Source of the DNA: Senegalia massiliensis
Lineage (GTDB): Bacteria > Bacillota > Clostridia > Tissierellales > SIT17
Direction: 5' to 3'
Length of the DNA: 64,000 bases
Assembly: GCF_900626135.1 (NCBI RefSeq)
Contig: NZ_LR130786.1
Location: 372,001 to 436,000, forward strand
Shown: piece by piece, positions 1 through 8,229 of the stretch
How the letters are laid out: every line of letters begins with the position of its first letter
Numbering within the stretch: position 1 is the first letter of the stretch
Position numbers and translations under genes: made by a program
The notes under the pieces: model-generated
What the model was told of the DNA's origin: nothing
The model's input: the letters and a program-made list of their open reading frames with translations, nothing else
Database searches by the model: none

Positions 1-1078
1 CTGCTATTCTAGGTAAATACCCTGAATCTTCAAGTATTGATAAAAATAAATAAAATCCTATTATAAGAGGTAATAATAACCCAAAAGTATATGTTACTGA
101 CATAGTAAGTACTCCAAATTCACCAATTAATACTTGTCCTATAAATGAAGATGGAGAAATAAAATTATCTACAATTCCTCTTATAAATGGTTCATACGTC
201 TCTATAAATATTGTTTCTTCTGTTATGCCTACAACTGTTTGAGCTATAAATACTCCTACAAATTCATATAATAAAAATAACACACCTATTAACATTGGTA
301 TCCCAGTAAGTGGTCTTAACATAAGTCTACCAAGTGTTGTTTTAAAACTCACACTATCTGTGGTTTCAGTTACAACTTTATCAATTATTTGATTTACTCT
401 TTCACGTCTATCCATATAGATTTGATCTCTATAGTCTATATCTTTAATATTATTTTTAGCAGATACATGTGGATCTCCTTCCATTATAAGTACTGCTTCT
501 GCTCTATTAGTAGCATTCTTTGTTATATCTTTTAATATTTTTTCTAATTTTATACTGCTATTTCCCACTTTAGCAAGATTAATAGAATCTTTTACCTCTT
601 TAAGACCTTCTCCTTTTGGAGCAACGGTCGGTATTACAGGTACTCCCAATTCTTTACCTAATAAATCTAAATCTATTTTCAAACCATTTTTTTTAGCCTC
701 ATCCATCATATTTATGGCAACTATAGTAGGTATACCCATATCTATTACTTGTTGGGTTAAAAACAAATCTCTTTCTAAATGTACAGCATCTATAACATTT
801 ATAACTACATCTGCTGATGCTATAGCATCTCTTGCAACTATTTCTTCATCATTAAATGAAGATACTCCATATACACCTGGTGTGTCAATTATAACATCAT
901 CTTTATATTTTCCTGAACTAATATCTAATGTAGTACCTGGAAAATTTGATACATCTACATATACTCCTGTAAAGGAATTAAAAAATATAGATTTACCAAC
1001 ATTTGGATTTCCTGTAAGTACAATTTTTTTTGCACCTTCTGGGATATCTATTTGATGACTTATATTACAGCAATCCAT
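1..1078 (-). CDS. feoB: Ferrous iron transport protein B, partial (C-terminus beyond window)
   Basis: Encodes the N-terminal 359 residues of FeoB, the inner-membrane Fe(II) transporter with a cytoplasmic GTPase domain. The G1 loop GNPNVGKS lies near residues 24-31, the switch region reads FPGTTLD, the G3 motif DTPG follows, and the guanine-specificity motif NMMD is visible. After the G domain and helical linker the first membrane segments begin (LIGVLFLLYEFVGVF). The ATG at 1078 starts a natural MDCCNISHQID N-terminus, 11 bases after feoA ends, so feoA and feoB are one operon. The frame is still open at base 1, so the rest of the membrane domain is missing only because the window ends. Confidence 0.95.
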   Translation of the reverse strand, partial: MDCCNISHQIDIPEGAKKIVLTGNPNVGKSIFFNSFTGVYVDVSNFPGTTLDISSGKYKDDVIIDTPGVYGVSSFNDEEIVARDAIASADVVINVIDAVHLERDLFLTQQVIDMGIPTIVAINMMDEAKKNGLKIDLDLLGKELGVPVIPTVAPKGEGLKEVKDSINLAKVGNSSIKLEKILKDITKNATNRAEAVLIMEGDPHVSAKNNIKDIDYRDQIYMDRRERVNQIIDKVVTETTDSVSFKTTLGRLMLRPLTGIPMLIGVLFLLYEFVGVFIAQTVVGITEETIFIETYEPFIRGIVDNFISPSSFIGQVLIGEFGVLTMSVTYTFGLLLPLIIGFYLFLSILEDSGYLPRIA

Positions 1079-1089
1079 ATATTTTCCCC

Positions 1090-1347
1090 CTATCTAGCTA
1101 TAGCTGCTTCATATGCAGCAGATTTTGTTGTCAATTCATCTATTGTAATTTTCTTTGCTAACTTTCTACCTATAGCAATTTCTTGTAAATTTTTCTTGAT
1201 AATTACAGGTCCACCTGGTATTTTTTCAGCACATTCTACTGTAGTTCCTTCTGAAATTCCAAACCTTAATGTTTTTGCTTTTACCAATGTATCTGGAATA
1301 TTAACTATTTTAAATTTATCTCCTCTTTTTACATCAGCTAAATTCAT
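1090..1347 (-). CDS. feoA: Ferrous iron transport protein A
   Basis: An 85-residue SH3-like FeoA domain protein that partners FeoB in Fe(II) uptake. The typical FeoA pattern is visible: an early turn LADVKRGDKFKIV, the central LRFGISEGTTVECAEK segment and a GGPVIIK strand before the final basic helix. Length matches the family. A strong AGGAGG ribosome site precedes the ATG. It is the first gene of the feoAB operon and lies about 125 bp downstream of a perfect palindrome that may be an iron-regulator operator. Confidence 0.95.
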   Translation of the reverse strand: MNLADVKRGDKFKIVNIPDTLVKAKTLRFGISEGTTVECAEKIPGGPVIIKKNLQEIAIGRKLAKKITIDELTTKSAAYEAAIAR

Positions 1348-1471
1348 ATAAATTCCTCCTATATATAATATTTATAATTAATATCTTTTGAAATGTATTC
1401 TCATTATATCACAAAAAAAATAATATGTAATTAGCTAATTAAATTTTTGTCTAATGAGAACAACTTTCTCT

Positions 1472-1486
1472 TAATGATCATCATTA
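1472..1486. promoter_or_regulatory. Perfect 7-1-7 palindrome, candidate Fur-type operator of feoAB
   Basis: TAATGATcATCATTA is an exact inverted repeat of seven bases around one central base. Size and geometry match Fur-family boxes, and the site lies upstream of an iron-uptake operon. The regulator assignment is inference; no fur gene is in the window. Confidence 0.55.
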
Positions 1487-1522
1487 TGTATGCTCGTTTA
1501 AATTTAGTTAATAAAAACAACT

Positions 1523-1556
1523 AAAAAACTATGGATATTAATATCCATAGTTTTTT
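1523..1556 (-). terminator. Terminator at end of the beta-lactamase-like gene
   Basis: Inverted repeat ACTATGGATAT / ATATCCATAGT flanked by A and T runs. The hairpin contains the last codons and stop of the beta-lactamase-like gene, which is common in compact AT-rich genomes. Confidence 0.75.
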
Positions 1557-2317
1557 AAGAAATCATTATATATTTTTTCTGATACTTCTCCTATTACCTT
1601 TCTACCATATATATTGTCATAAGCATCCCACGTGAGCATCACAAATAAATACTCAATATCTTTAAATATTACAATTCCAGCATCATGATTTGTATAAGGT
1701 ATATTTCCAGTTTTATGATAAATTTTTGTATTAGACTTATCAATATTTCTAGCCATCATTCTATTATCCATTTGCTTTTTCATTATATTCATCATATTAA
1801 CTGATGCATCTTTATCAATTAAATCTTTATAATATATTTTCTTTAATATATGTGCAATATCCCTTGAAGATGTGATATTATCAAAGCCTTTTTTCTTTCT
1901 TTCAAAATCCATCATTTTTCTATTAATCACAGTATTTTTAAGTCCTTCTTCACTTATAAACTTATTAATATTTTCAATTCTCAATATATCAATAAGTTGA
2001 TTTGTAGCAGTATTATCACTTAAATTCATCATTAAAAAAATTAAATCTTTTATAGAATAACAATAATTTGATAAGTTTTTTATAAGACTTCCACCTACTA
2101 TATTATCTCTATCAACATTTACTATTTTTTGACTCATAAATTCATCCTTAGATATTTGACTATAAGCTTCTGCCATTATAAATATTTTTATCATACTTGC
2201 AGAAGTGACTTCTGCATCTGAGTTAATATCAAATATAATTTTATTTGTTTTCAAATCTTCAACATATAAACTATATTTTAATTTATCCTCATTTATAATA
2301 CTCTCCAAATCTATCAC
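1538..2317 (-). CDS. Class A beta-lactamase-related serine hydrolase
   Basis: A 259-residue protein with the penicillin-recognising serine hydrolase motifs in order: SMIK (S41, K44) as SxxK, SDN at residues 100-102, and KTG at 202-204. No signal peptide or membrane segment is visible at the N-terminus, unlike secreted beta-lactamases. The omega-loop motif ExxLN with the deacylating glutamate is not evident; the corresponding stretch reads MMDFERKKKG. It may therefore not be an efficient beta-lactamase and could act on cell-wall peptides or esters. Translation starts at a GTG preceded by GGAG. It is a single gene between the feo operon and the cupin/permease operon. Confidence 0.8.
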   Translation of the reverse strand: MIDLESIINEDKLKYSLYVEDLKTNKIIFDINSDAEVTSASMIKIFIMAEAYSQISKDEFMSQKIVNVDRDNIVGGSLIKNLSNYCYSIKDLIFLMMNLSDNTATNQLIDILRIENINKFISEEGLKNTVINRKMMDFERKKKGFDNITSSRDIAHILKKIYYKDLIDKDASVNMMNIMKKQMDNRMMARNIDKSNTKIYHKTGNIPYTNHDAGIVIFKDIEYLFVMLTWDAYDNIYGRKVIGEVSEKIYNDFLKNYGY

Positions 2318-2404
2318 TATAAACTCTCCACCTTTAATTTTTAATTTATTAATTTATTAATTATAATATACCCAGTTATAGTGTAGTTTTTCACAAAAAT
2401 TTAA

Positions 2405-2932
2405 TTAAGCAATATTTTCTTTTTTTATATCATCTTTTTTTAAATTTTTTCCTATTATTTTACCCATTATATATATAGAAATTACTGTTAATATCCAACG
2501 TATTAACATAAAATTAAATCCAATAAACTTAATTTCATTGGCTAAAAGTGGTAACTTTATAACAGCCCAAGAACTTATTATTATTACAATATTTGATACT
2601 CCTGCACCTTTTTTAAGTAATGCACTTGCCATAGGAAAAGCTGCATATATTGGTCCTGCTGAAATACTTCCAAGTACAAAAGATAAAAATACACCTTTTT
2701 TTCCTGAACCTTCACCTAAATTCTTTAGTATAACTTTTTTAGGAATCCACATATCAATTAAAACAATCATTATAAATATAATAGGCATTACAACAAGCAT
2801 TTCTTTGATATAATAACTGCTGTTTTTTAAAGATGTACTTGCAAGTTCTAATTTAAATATGAAAAGTAACAAGTACATGAAAATAACTGCTATTAATATC
2901 TTATTCTTTTTTATTGTCTTTTTATTAATCAA
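2405..2932 (-). CDS. Split permease, C-terminal half (ArsP_1/YraQ-like)
   Basis: A 175-residue membrane protein with about five hydrophobic segments. The segment LSFVLGSISAGPIYAAFPMA resembles one repeat of the ArsP_1 (DUF318) permease fold, and the preceding gene carries a matching GSITLIPAFVAFPLAG segment. The two genes look like the two halves of a permease that is one chain in other bacteria. Start is a TTG overlapping the upstream stop by a few bases (ATTTGA), indicating translational coupling. Substrate is unknown; relatives have been linked to organoarsenical or other efflux. Third gene of the cupin operon. Confidence 0.7.
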   Translation of the reverse strand: MINKKTIKKNKILIAVIFMYLLLFIFKLELASTSLKNSSYYIKEMLVVMPIIFIMIVLIDMWIPKKVILKNLGEGSGKKGVFLSFVLGSISAGPIYAAFPMASALLKKGAGVSNIVIIISSWAVIKLPLLANEIKFIGFNFMLIRWILTVISIYIMGKIIGKNLKKDDIKKENIA

Positions 2933-3411
2933 ATAATCACCCCCATCACAAGAGAAATCAATATAGCAAAACCAAAACTTAATGAATTTCTTTGTAATGC
3001 AAATTTAGTTCCAAATTTATCCCTTTCTAATGGGAAAGTAACTATTCCAACCATTGTAAGTGTAGTTAAAAATCCAGATATTGGAGCTATTGCTGCTCCT
3101 GAATCTATAAGGGAACCTGCTAGTGGAAAAGCTACAAATGCCGGTATTAATGTTATACTTCCTATTACAGTAGATAATAATGTTGAAATATAAATATTAG
3201 ATTCCCCTAATAATTTTTTTATTGTTTCTGGAGGTATTATAGCAAGAACTATACCTATAAGTAATAAAATACCAAATATACTTCCAAACATGTTTCTCAT
3301 CATTGTAAAATTTTTTTTCATAGATTTTAAGGTTTTATTTCTATCTTTAACAAATGACACTAATAATCCTATAAATGATAATATTAAGAAACCAATACTA
3401 AAAATATCCAT
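2929..3411 (-). CDS. Split permease, N-terminal half (ArsP_1/YraQ-like)
   Basis: About 160 residues with four to five membrane segments and the internal motif LIPAFVAFPLAGSLIDSGAA, which mirrors the motif in the next gene. I place the start at the ATG at 3411 (MDIFSIGF) because a GGAG lies seven bases upstream inside the end of the cupin gene; a longer in-frame start at 3426 has no comparable ribosome site. It follows the cupin stop by one base and overlaps the next permease gene by four bases, so the three genes are tightly coupled. The two half-permeases probably form a heterodimer; this is inference. Confidence 0.7.
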   Translation of the reverse strand: MDIFSIGFLILSFIGLLVSFVKDRNKTLKSMKKNFTMMRNMFGSIFGILLLIGIVLAIIPPETIKKLLGESNIYISTLLSTVIGSITLIPAFVAFPLAGSLIDSGAAIAPISGFLTTLTMVGIVTFPLERDKFGTKFALQRNSLSFGFAILISLVMGVII

Positions 3412-3412
3412 A

Positions 3413-3736
3413 TTATTTCTCCACATCTTTAGGATTAGGTGCTTTTATAACAAATATTTCAAGTGTCTCATCATCCATATTTGTTACATTCATAAAGGTC
3501 TTATAAGGAATATTTAGTATGCTTCCTTTTTCATATTTAATTACATTTTGATTGTTTAATTGTAATGATAATATTCCTCTTGTTACTATCATATAAACAT
3601 TCGAATTAGCATTATGCTTTGGTAATCCATCTCCTTTAGAAAATATCATGTGGTTTAAATGAATATTTTCATCATTAATAATTTTTTCTACAATCTTTTG
3701 TTCTCCTTTATTAAACTTAAACATTTTTTGAATCAT
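3413..3736 (-). CDS. Small cupin-domain protein
   Basis: A 107-residue single-domain cupin. Beta-strand pattern HNANSNVYMIVTRGILSLQ followed by KYEKGSILNIP fits the two cupin motifs, but only one histidine of the usual metal-binding set is obvious, so metal binding is uncertain. It starts the operon with the two half-permeases. The ATG has a strong AAGGAGG site. The gene is divergent from a Crp/Fnr regulator and shares a palindromic site with it. A role as a small-molecule sensor or binding partner for the permease is possible but not shown. Confidence 0.75.
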   Translation of the reverse strand: MIQKMFKFNKGEQKIVEKIINDENIHLNHMIFSKGDGLPKHNANSNVYMIVTRGILSLQLNNQNVIKYEKGSILNIPYKTFMNVTNMDDETLEIFVIKAPNPKDVEK

Positions 3737-3769
3737 AAAAACTCCTCCTTTATATTCTATCTACCTTAT

Positions 3770-3775
3770 ATTATA
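3770..3775 (-). promoter_or_regulatory. Minus-10 element of the cupin/permease operon
   Basis: TATAAT on the minus strand, 34 bases before the cupin ATG. No good -35 hexamer lies at the expected distance; instead the GTAAC palindrome is centred about 41 bases upstream of the predicted start point, the usual arrangement of a class II Crp/Fnr-activated promoter. Confidence 0.6.
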
Positions 3776-3796
3776 ATGATAATATATGTTAAATCT

Positions 3797-3810
3797 GTAA
3801 CCATAGTTAC
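3797..3810. promoter_or_regulatory. GTAAC-N4-GTTAC palindrome, candidate Crp/Fnr-family operator
   Basis: A perfect inverted repeat GTAACcataGTTAC between the divergent cupin operon and the Crp/Fnr gene. It ends 13 bases before the regulator ATG. It resembles, from memory, sites described for HcpR-type Crp/Fnr regulators. Position suggests activation of the cupin operon and interference with the regulator's own expression. Confidence 0.65.
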
Positions 3811-3823
3811 GAAAGGAAAAATA

Positions 3824-4495
3824 ATGAATTATAAAAAATACTTTGATATTATTAATTCTAATGAATTATTTAAAGATATTTCTAATGCTGAATTAGAAAA
3901 TTTATTTAACTCTAATAAACTTTCACTAAAAAAATATACTAAAAAACAAATAATATATTTTCAAAATCAAGAATGTAAAACTTTTGATATACTACTTTAT
4001 GGTAAAATATCTGTTCAAAAATTAGATGAAAATGGTAATATCCTTACTATAACTAATTTTAATCCAGGAGATTCTTTTGGTGGACATATGATTTTCGCAG
4101 ATAATAATTATTATCCAATGAATTTAATATCTAAAACTAATTCTATAGTTTTAAATATTAAAAAATCACTTGTTATAGAACTATGTCAAAAAAATAAACA
4201 TTTTCTATCTGAAATGTTAAGATCTATTTCTAATAAGACTATAATTATAAGTAATAAAATAAATGATATCTCTTTGAAAACTATAAGAAAATCAATTATT
4301 AATTATTTAAAATATGAATATCAATTACAAAATAGTTATAATTTAAATATAGAAATGACTAAAAAGGAATGGGCAGAAAAAATAGGAGTTCAAAGACCAT
4401 CTTTATCTCGTGAGCTCATGAAAATGAAACAAGAAGGTTTAATAAGTTATAGTAGAAATAGTATTACAATAAAAGAAAAGAAGATATTATTCTAA
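3824..4495 (+). CDS. Crp/Fnr family transcriptional regulator
   Basis: A 223-residue regulator. Residues about 10-130 form the cyclic-nucleotide-binding-like beta barrel (FQNQECKTFDILLYGKIS, FNPGDSFGG), followed by a dimer helix and a winged helix-turn-helix (MTKKEWAEKIGVQRPSLSRE). No N-terminal cysteine cluster is seen, so it is not an Fe-S FNR. The ATG at 3824 is preferred to longer upstream frames because GAAAGG precedes it and the upstream stretch does not look like protein. Divergent from the cupin/permease operon, which it probably controls. HcpR-like nitrosative-stress sensing is one possibility; I cannot assign the ligand. Confidence 0.88.
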   Translation: MNYKKYFDIINSNELFKDISNAELENLFNSNKLSLKKYTKKQIIYFQNQECKTFDILLYGKISVQKLDENGNILTITNFNPGDSFGGHMIFADNNYYPMNLISKTNSIVLNIKKSLVIELCQKNKHFLSEMLRSISNKTIIISNKINDISLKTIRKSIINYLKYEYQLQNSYNLNIEMTKKEWAEKIGVQRPSLSRELMKMKQEGLISYSRNSITIKEKKILF

Positions 4496-4520
4496 ATAGA
4501 ATAATATCTTCTTTAAAAAA
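4477..4520. terminator. Bidirectional terminator between crp and xdh operon
   Basis: A 17-bp perfect stem (4477-4493 with 4498-4514) with T runs usable in both directions, containing the regulator's stop codon and lying just beyond the end of the convergent molybdenum hydroxylase operon. Confidence 0.85.
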
Positions 4521-4521
4521 A

Positions 4522-6798
4522 TTATGATAAAGCTAAAAAAACTTTTTCCGGCGTAATTGGTAAATCAGTAATTCTAACTCCTACTGCATTATATATTGCA
4601 TCTACAATAGCAGGTGCTGGAGTATTTATTACCACTTCTCCAATGGATTTCGCTCCAAATGGCCCTGTTGGTTCATAACTTTCTTCAAATTCTACTTTAA
4701 TATCTCCAAAATCTTTTCTTGTAGGAATTTTATATTGCATAAAACTATCTGTAGAAAGCTTTCCATTTTTAGTATATTTTACTTCCTCAAAAAGTGCTAG
4801 ACCTATACCTTGAACTATACCACCTTCTGCTTGAATAGTTGCAAGTTTTGGATTTATAACCTTTCCACAATCTATTACAGATACATAATTAAGTAGGTCA
4901 ACTTTTCCTGTTTCTTTATCAACTTCCACTTCTGCAAATCCTGACATAAATGGTGGAGGAGAAATATCACTTCCATGAGTAGCGTGACCCACTAATTGTT
5001 TTCTTCCTCCAAATCCTAATATTTGAAGTTCTGCTAACTTAGTTAAACTTATTTTTTTATCATTATCTAAGTTAAATATACTAGTTCCATCAAATTCTAC
5101 TTTTTCCAATTTACATTCTAAATGATTAGCTCCACTTTCTAAAATTTTCTTTTTTAAATCTTTACATGCTTTTACTACAGCCATCCCTGTGACATAAGTT
5201 GTACTTGAAGCATAAGATCCTGGATCGTATGGAGATAAATCAGTATCTGACGCATTTACTGTTATATTTTCTATATTAGTATTTAAAGTTTCTGCAGCCA
5301 TTTGAGTTAAAATAGTGTCACTACCTGTTCCCATATCTGTTGATCCTATTAAAAGGGTATATTTACCATCCTCATTTAATCTAATTTCAGCTGAAGCAGT
5401 ATCAATGTTAGCTATACCAGATCCTTGCATGGTTACTGCCATACCTACTCCCCTTACCCTTGTATCTGAAATTTTTTTGCACGGGTATTTCTCATCCCAT
5501 CCTACTAATGATTTTCCTCTTTCTATACATTTATGAAGTGTAGAACTGCCCAATTTTTCGTCTTCATGTAATAAAGAAGTTTCTCCTACTCTAATCAAAT
5601 TTTTCAATCTAATTAGAGTAGGATCTATATTTAGCTTTTTAGATAATTTATTTATAGCTGTTTCCACTGCAAAAGTTCCTTGTGTAGCACCATACCCTCT
5701 AAATGCCCCTGATGACATTTTATTTGTATATACTACTTCCCCTCTAAATCTAACTGCCTTTGTCTTATTATATAATGGTAGTGTTTTATCTCCTACAAGA
5801 TTAAATGTTGTGGGAGCATGCTCTCCATATGCTCCAGTATCAGATAATCCATAAATGTCTATAGCTTTTATAAAGCCCTCTTTATTTGCACCTAGTTTTA
5901 CCTTTATTTTCATAGGATGACGACTATTTGTCGCAGTAAATGTCTCTTTTCTTGAAAGAATAATTTTAGCTGGTTTTTTAGTTTTCATAGTTACAATAGC
6001 TGCAAATATTTCAACTACCCCTGTTTGTTTTCCACCAAATCCTCCGCCTATTCTAGGTTTTATTACTCTTACTTTGCTAGATGGTAACTCTAATGCTTGT
6101 GAAATTTGTCTCTTAATATGAAATGGTATTTGAGTAGAACTTACTACTATAAGTCTACCAGTATGATCTAAATAACTATATGCTCTATATGTTTCCATCA
6201 TACTATGTGCTTGTGCTTGAGTCCACACAGTTTCTTCTACAACTACATCACAATTTTCTAGTTCTTTTTCCACATCACCAATCTCAAGATCTTTAGTTGT
6301 TACTATATTTTTTTTCTGTTTCATTCCTATATCAAAATTACAATGTAAATTATCTTCTGGATGAATAATTGATTTATTATCTATTGCTTTTTCAAAATCT
6401 AGTATTGGATCAAAAACTTCATATTCAACTTTTATTAACTTAATTGCTTTTTCTGCTATTTCTTCATCTGTTGCAGCAATTATTGCAACTTCATCTCCAA
6501 CATACCTTACTATATCATCTAAAATTAATCTATCATAAGGAGAAGGTTCAGGATAGGATTGTCCTGCTAAAGTAAATCTAACATTAGGTACATCTTTATA
6601 TGTTAAAATACATTCTACTCCTTCTAATTTTTCTGCTCTTTTTACATCTATATTTTTAATTTTTGCGAAAGCATAAGGACTTCTTAATACCTTTATTATG
6701 AGAGAGTTTTTATCTGCTAAATCATCTGTATATACTGGCTTTCCCGTAGTAATAGCCATCCCATCAATTTTTGGTATGTTTTCACCTACATATCCCAT
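4522..6798 (-). CDS. Xanthine dehydrogenase family protein, molybdopterin-binding subunit
   Basis: A 758-residue large subunit of a molybdenum hydroxylase of the xanthine oxidase family. Visible features are the N-terminal hammerhead domain (TGKPVYTDDL), the Moco-binding GGFGGKQ loop near residue 250, the substrate-site GAFRGYGATQG near 365-375, and the C-terminal GAKSIGE whose final glutamate is the catalytic base. Length is normal. It is the last gene of the FAD, Fe-S, Mo-subunit operon. The upstream guanine-class riboswitch makes a purine substrate (hypoxanthine or xanthine) most likely, although the family also includes nicotinate and aldehyde enzymes. Confidence 0.9.
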   Translation of the reverse strand: MGYVGENIPKIDGMAITTGKPVYTDDLADKNSLIIKVLRSPYAFAKIKNIDVKRAEKLEGVECILTYKDVPNVRFTLAGQSYPEPSPYDRLILDDIVRYVGDEVAIIAATDEEIAEKAIKLIKVEYEVFDPILDFEKAIDNKSIIHPEDNLHCNFDIGMKQKKNIVTTKDLEIGDVEKELENCDVVVEETVWTQAQAHSMMETYRAYSYLDHTGRLIVVSSTQIPFHIKRQISQALELPSSKVRVIKPRIGGGFGGKQTGVVEIFAAIVTMKTKKPAKIILSRKETFTATNSRHPMKIKVKLGANKEGFIKAIDIYGLSDTGAYGEHAPTTFNLVGDKTLPLYNKTKAVRFRGEVVYTNKMSSGAFRGYGATQGTFAVETAINKLSKKLNIDPTLIRLKNLIRVGETSLLHEDEKLGSSTLHKCIERGKSLVGWDEKYPCKKISDTRVRGVGMAVTMQGSGIANIDTASAEIRLNEDGKYTLLIGSTDMGTGSDTILTQMAAETLNTNIENITVNASDTDLSPYDPGSYASSTTYVTGMAVVKACKDLKKKILESGANHLECKLEKVEFDGTSIFNLDNDKKISLTKLAELQILGFGGRKQLVGHATHGSDISPPPFMSGFAEVEVDKETGKVDLLNYVSVIDCGKVINPKLATIQAEGGIVQGIGLALFEEVKYTKNGKLSTDSFMQYKIPTRKDFGDIKVEFEESYEPTGPFGAKSIGEVVINTPAPAIVDAIYNAVGVRITDLPITPEKVFLALS

Positions 6799-6799
6799 A

Positions 6800-7249
6800 T
6801 TATGCTACCCCCAAATATTTTTTTATTGCCCTTAATTGACCCTTATATCCTGTGCATCTACATAAATTTCCTGTTAAATAATGAATGATTTCTTCTTCTG
6901 TAGGGTTTTCTAATTCATTTTTCATAGCTAATACTGTAAGGATAAATCCTGGACTACAATATCCACATTGATCTGCCCCTTCAGCAACAAGTATCTTAGC
7001 AAATTCTTCTGCCTCATTTTCAAGTCCTTCCATGGTAGTAATATTTAATCCATCAGCTTTAATGGAAAGAACTGAACATGATAAAACAGGTTTATTATCA
7101 AGCCATATTGTACATAAACCACAATTAGAAGTGTCACACCCTCTTTTAAGACTTGATAATCCAATTTTTCTTAAGGTATCTACTAAATATTCATTCTTCT
7201 TTACCTCCATATATGTTTTTTTACCATTTAAGTTTATTGTTATTTTCAT
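6800..7249 (-). CDS. Xanthine dehydrogenase family, (2Fe-2S)-binding subunit
   Basis: A 149-residue small subunit carrying two [2Fe-2S] clusters that pass electrons from the molybdenum site to FAD. The plant-ferredoxin-type cluster ligands are in RGCDTSNCGLCTIW plus a later cysteine (PVLSC), and the helical-domain cluster ligands are in QCGYCSPGF and NLCRCTGY. The ATG overlaps the stop of the FAD subunit by one base (TAATG), and the Mo subunit follows after one base, so the three genes are translationally coupled. Confidence 0.93.
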   Translation of the reverse strand: MKITINLNGKKTYMEVKKNEYLVDTLRKIGLSSLKRGCDTSNCGLCTIWLDNKPVLSCSVLSIKADGLNITTMEGLENEAEEFAKILVAEGADQCGYCSPGFILTVLAMKNELENPTEEEIIHYLTGNLCRCTGYKGQLRAIKKYLGVA

Positions 7250-8034
7250 TATAATAACTCCTTTATAGCTCTTTTAATAAGAATCTTAGATATTGCTTTT
7301 CTATAGTCTTTAGATGCTCTATCATTTGTACCAAAATTCAATTCATCACTTGCAATATTTGCATAATAATCTAAATCTATAATCTCTTTACTATTAGATA
7401 ATTCTCTAGAAGCTTTAAGAGCAATTTTAGCTCGATTAGGTCTTGCTCCTACACATATTTTAAAATTATCTTCAAGTCTTGAAACTGAAACATTTAATAT
7501 TGGATAATCACTTACAGAATTTCTTAAGTCTTTGTAAACTGCTACTCTTTGATTTTTCTTTATAAATATTTTGGTTAATATATCTTTTTCATAAGAACTA
7601 TTTAAAAACTCATCTAATTTTATTCTTCCAGTTTTAGCTAATTCAACTTCTGTATCTAATGCTAAAAGAGCAGTTATTATATCTGAAAATCCATATTTAG
7701 AAAAAACTGAAGCCCCAATAGTAGCAATATTTCTAAATTGAACTCCTACTATATTTTTAACAGAGTTTGGTATTACTCCTTTAAAGTTTTCTTTTAGAAG
7801 TTGATTAGTTTCTAAGTCTCGAAGTGTAGTATATGCTCCTATTTCTATATATCCATCTTTCTCTTTTATATAATTTAAATTAAGATTAGACAAATCAATA
7901 GCAGTACCTATTTTCTTCGAGCTCATCTTTAGAAAAGCACTACCTCCTATAACTGCATTATTCTTTTTAGAAATTAATGTTTCATAAGCTTCATTTATTG
8001 TATTTGGTTTTACATATTCTTTTATAATAAACAT
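7249..8034 (-). CDS. Xanthine dehydrogenase family, FAD-binding subunit
   Basis: A 261-residue FAD-binding medium subunit. The flavin-binding loop AVIGGSAFL near residue 30 and the second loop NIATIGASVF near residue 100 are typical, and the C-terminal CO-dehydrogenase flavoprotein domain follows. First gene of the operon; an AGGAGAAAAT ribosome site precedes the ATG. The leader contains a guanine-class riboswitch and a terminator, so operon expression is set by the purine pool. Confidence 0.9.
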   Translation of the reverse strand: MFIIKEYVKPNTINEAYETLISKKNNAVIGGSAFLKMSSKKIGTAIDLSNLNLNYIKEKDGYIEIGAYTTLRDLETNQLLKENFKGVIPNSVKNIVGVQFRNIATIGASVFSKYGFSDIITALLALDTEVELAKTGRIKLDEFLNSSYEKDILTKIFIKKNQRVAVYKDLRNSVSDYPILNVSVSRLEDNFKICVGARPNRAKIALKASRELSNSKEIIDLDYYANIASDELNFGTNDRASKDYRKAISKILIKRAIKELL

Positions 8035-8069
8035 TTATTTTCTCCTCTCACTAATTAGCTTGTATAGTT

Positions 8070-8112
8070 AAAAAAGTGTTGATTCTGCCAACATGAGCAA
8101 AATCAACACTTT
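8070..8112 (-). terminator. Riboswitch expression-platform terminator of the xdh operon
   Basis: An 11-bp perfect stem AAGTGTTGATT / AATCAACACTT with a 16-base loop and a run of six T on the minus strand. The loop carries TTGCTCAT, exactly complementary to ATGAGCAA at the 3' side of riboswitch helix P1 (8139-8146), and the upstream AATCTACACT can pair with the 5' terminator arm. These form a mutually exclusive antiterminator. Confidence 0.9.
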
Positions 8113-8140
8113 AAAATATCTAATAGTGTAGATTGAAATT

Positions 8141-8209
8141 GCTCATAGTCGAACCATTTACGGTAGTTCGGTAGAAACTTGCAGACCATATTACTGCTAT
8201 TATATGAAC
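8141..8209 (-). promoter_or_regulatory. Purine riboswitch, guanine class
   Basis: The minus-strand RNA has the conserved three-way junction: P1 GTTCATA / TATGAGC, P2 with GCAG / CTGC and the TATGG segment, the invariant junction TTTCTACC, and P3 closed by CGAAC / GTTCG. The ligand-discriminating base before TATGAG is a C (GACTATG), which specifies guanine or hypoxanthine/xanthine rather than adenine. P1 formation sequesters the antiterminator strand, so ligand binding should favour termination (off switch). Followed directly by the xdh-type operon. Confidence 0.93.
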
Positions 8210-8229
8210 TATATTTTATTATTAAATAC

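Noticed and set aside
714-1351. Plus-strand open frames opposite feoB and feoA
   Set aside because: They are antisense shadows; the minus-strand frames carry clear GTPase and FeoA motifs and ribosome sites.
3659-3823. N-terminal extension of the Crp/Fnr regulator
   Set aside because: It would run over the cupin start region and the operator and has no ribosome site; the ATG at 3824 gives the normal family N-terminus.
4522-8034. Assignment as nicotinate dehydrogenase or carbon monoxide dehydrogenase
   Set aside because: The active-site loop and purine riboswitch fit a purine hydroxylase better, but substrate is left open.
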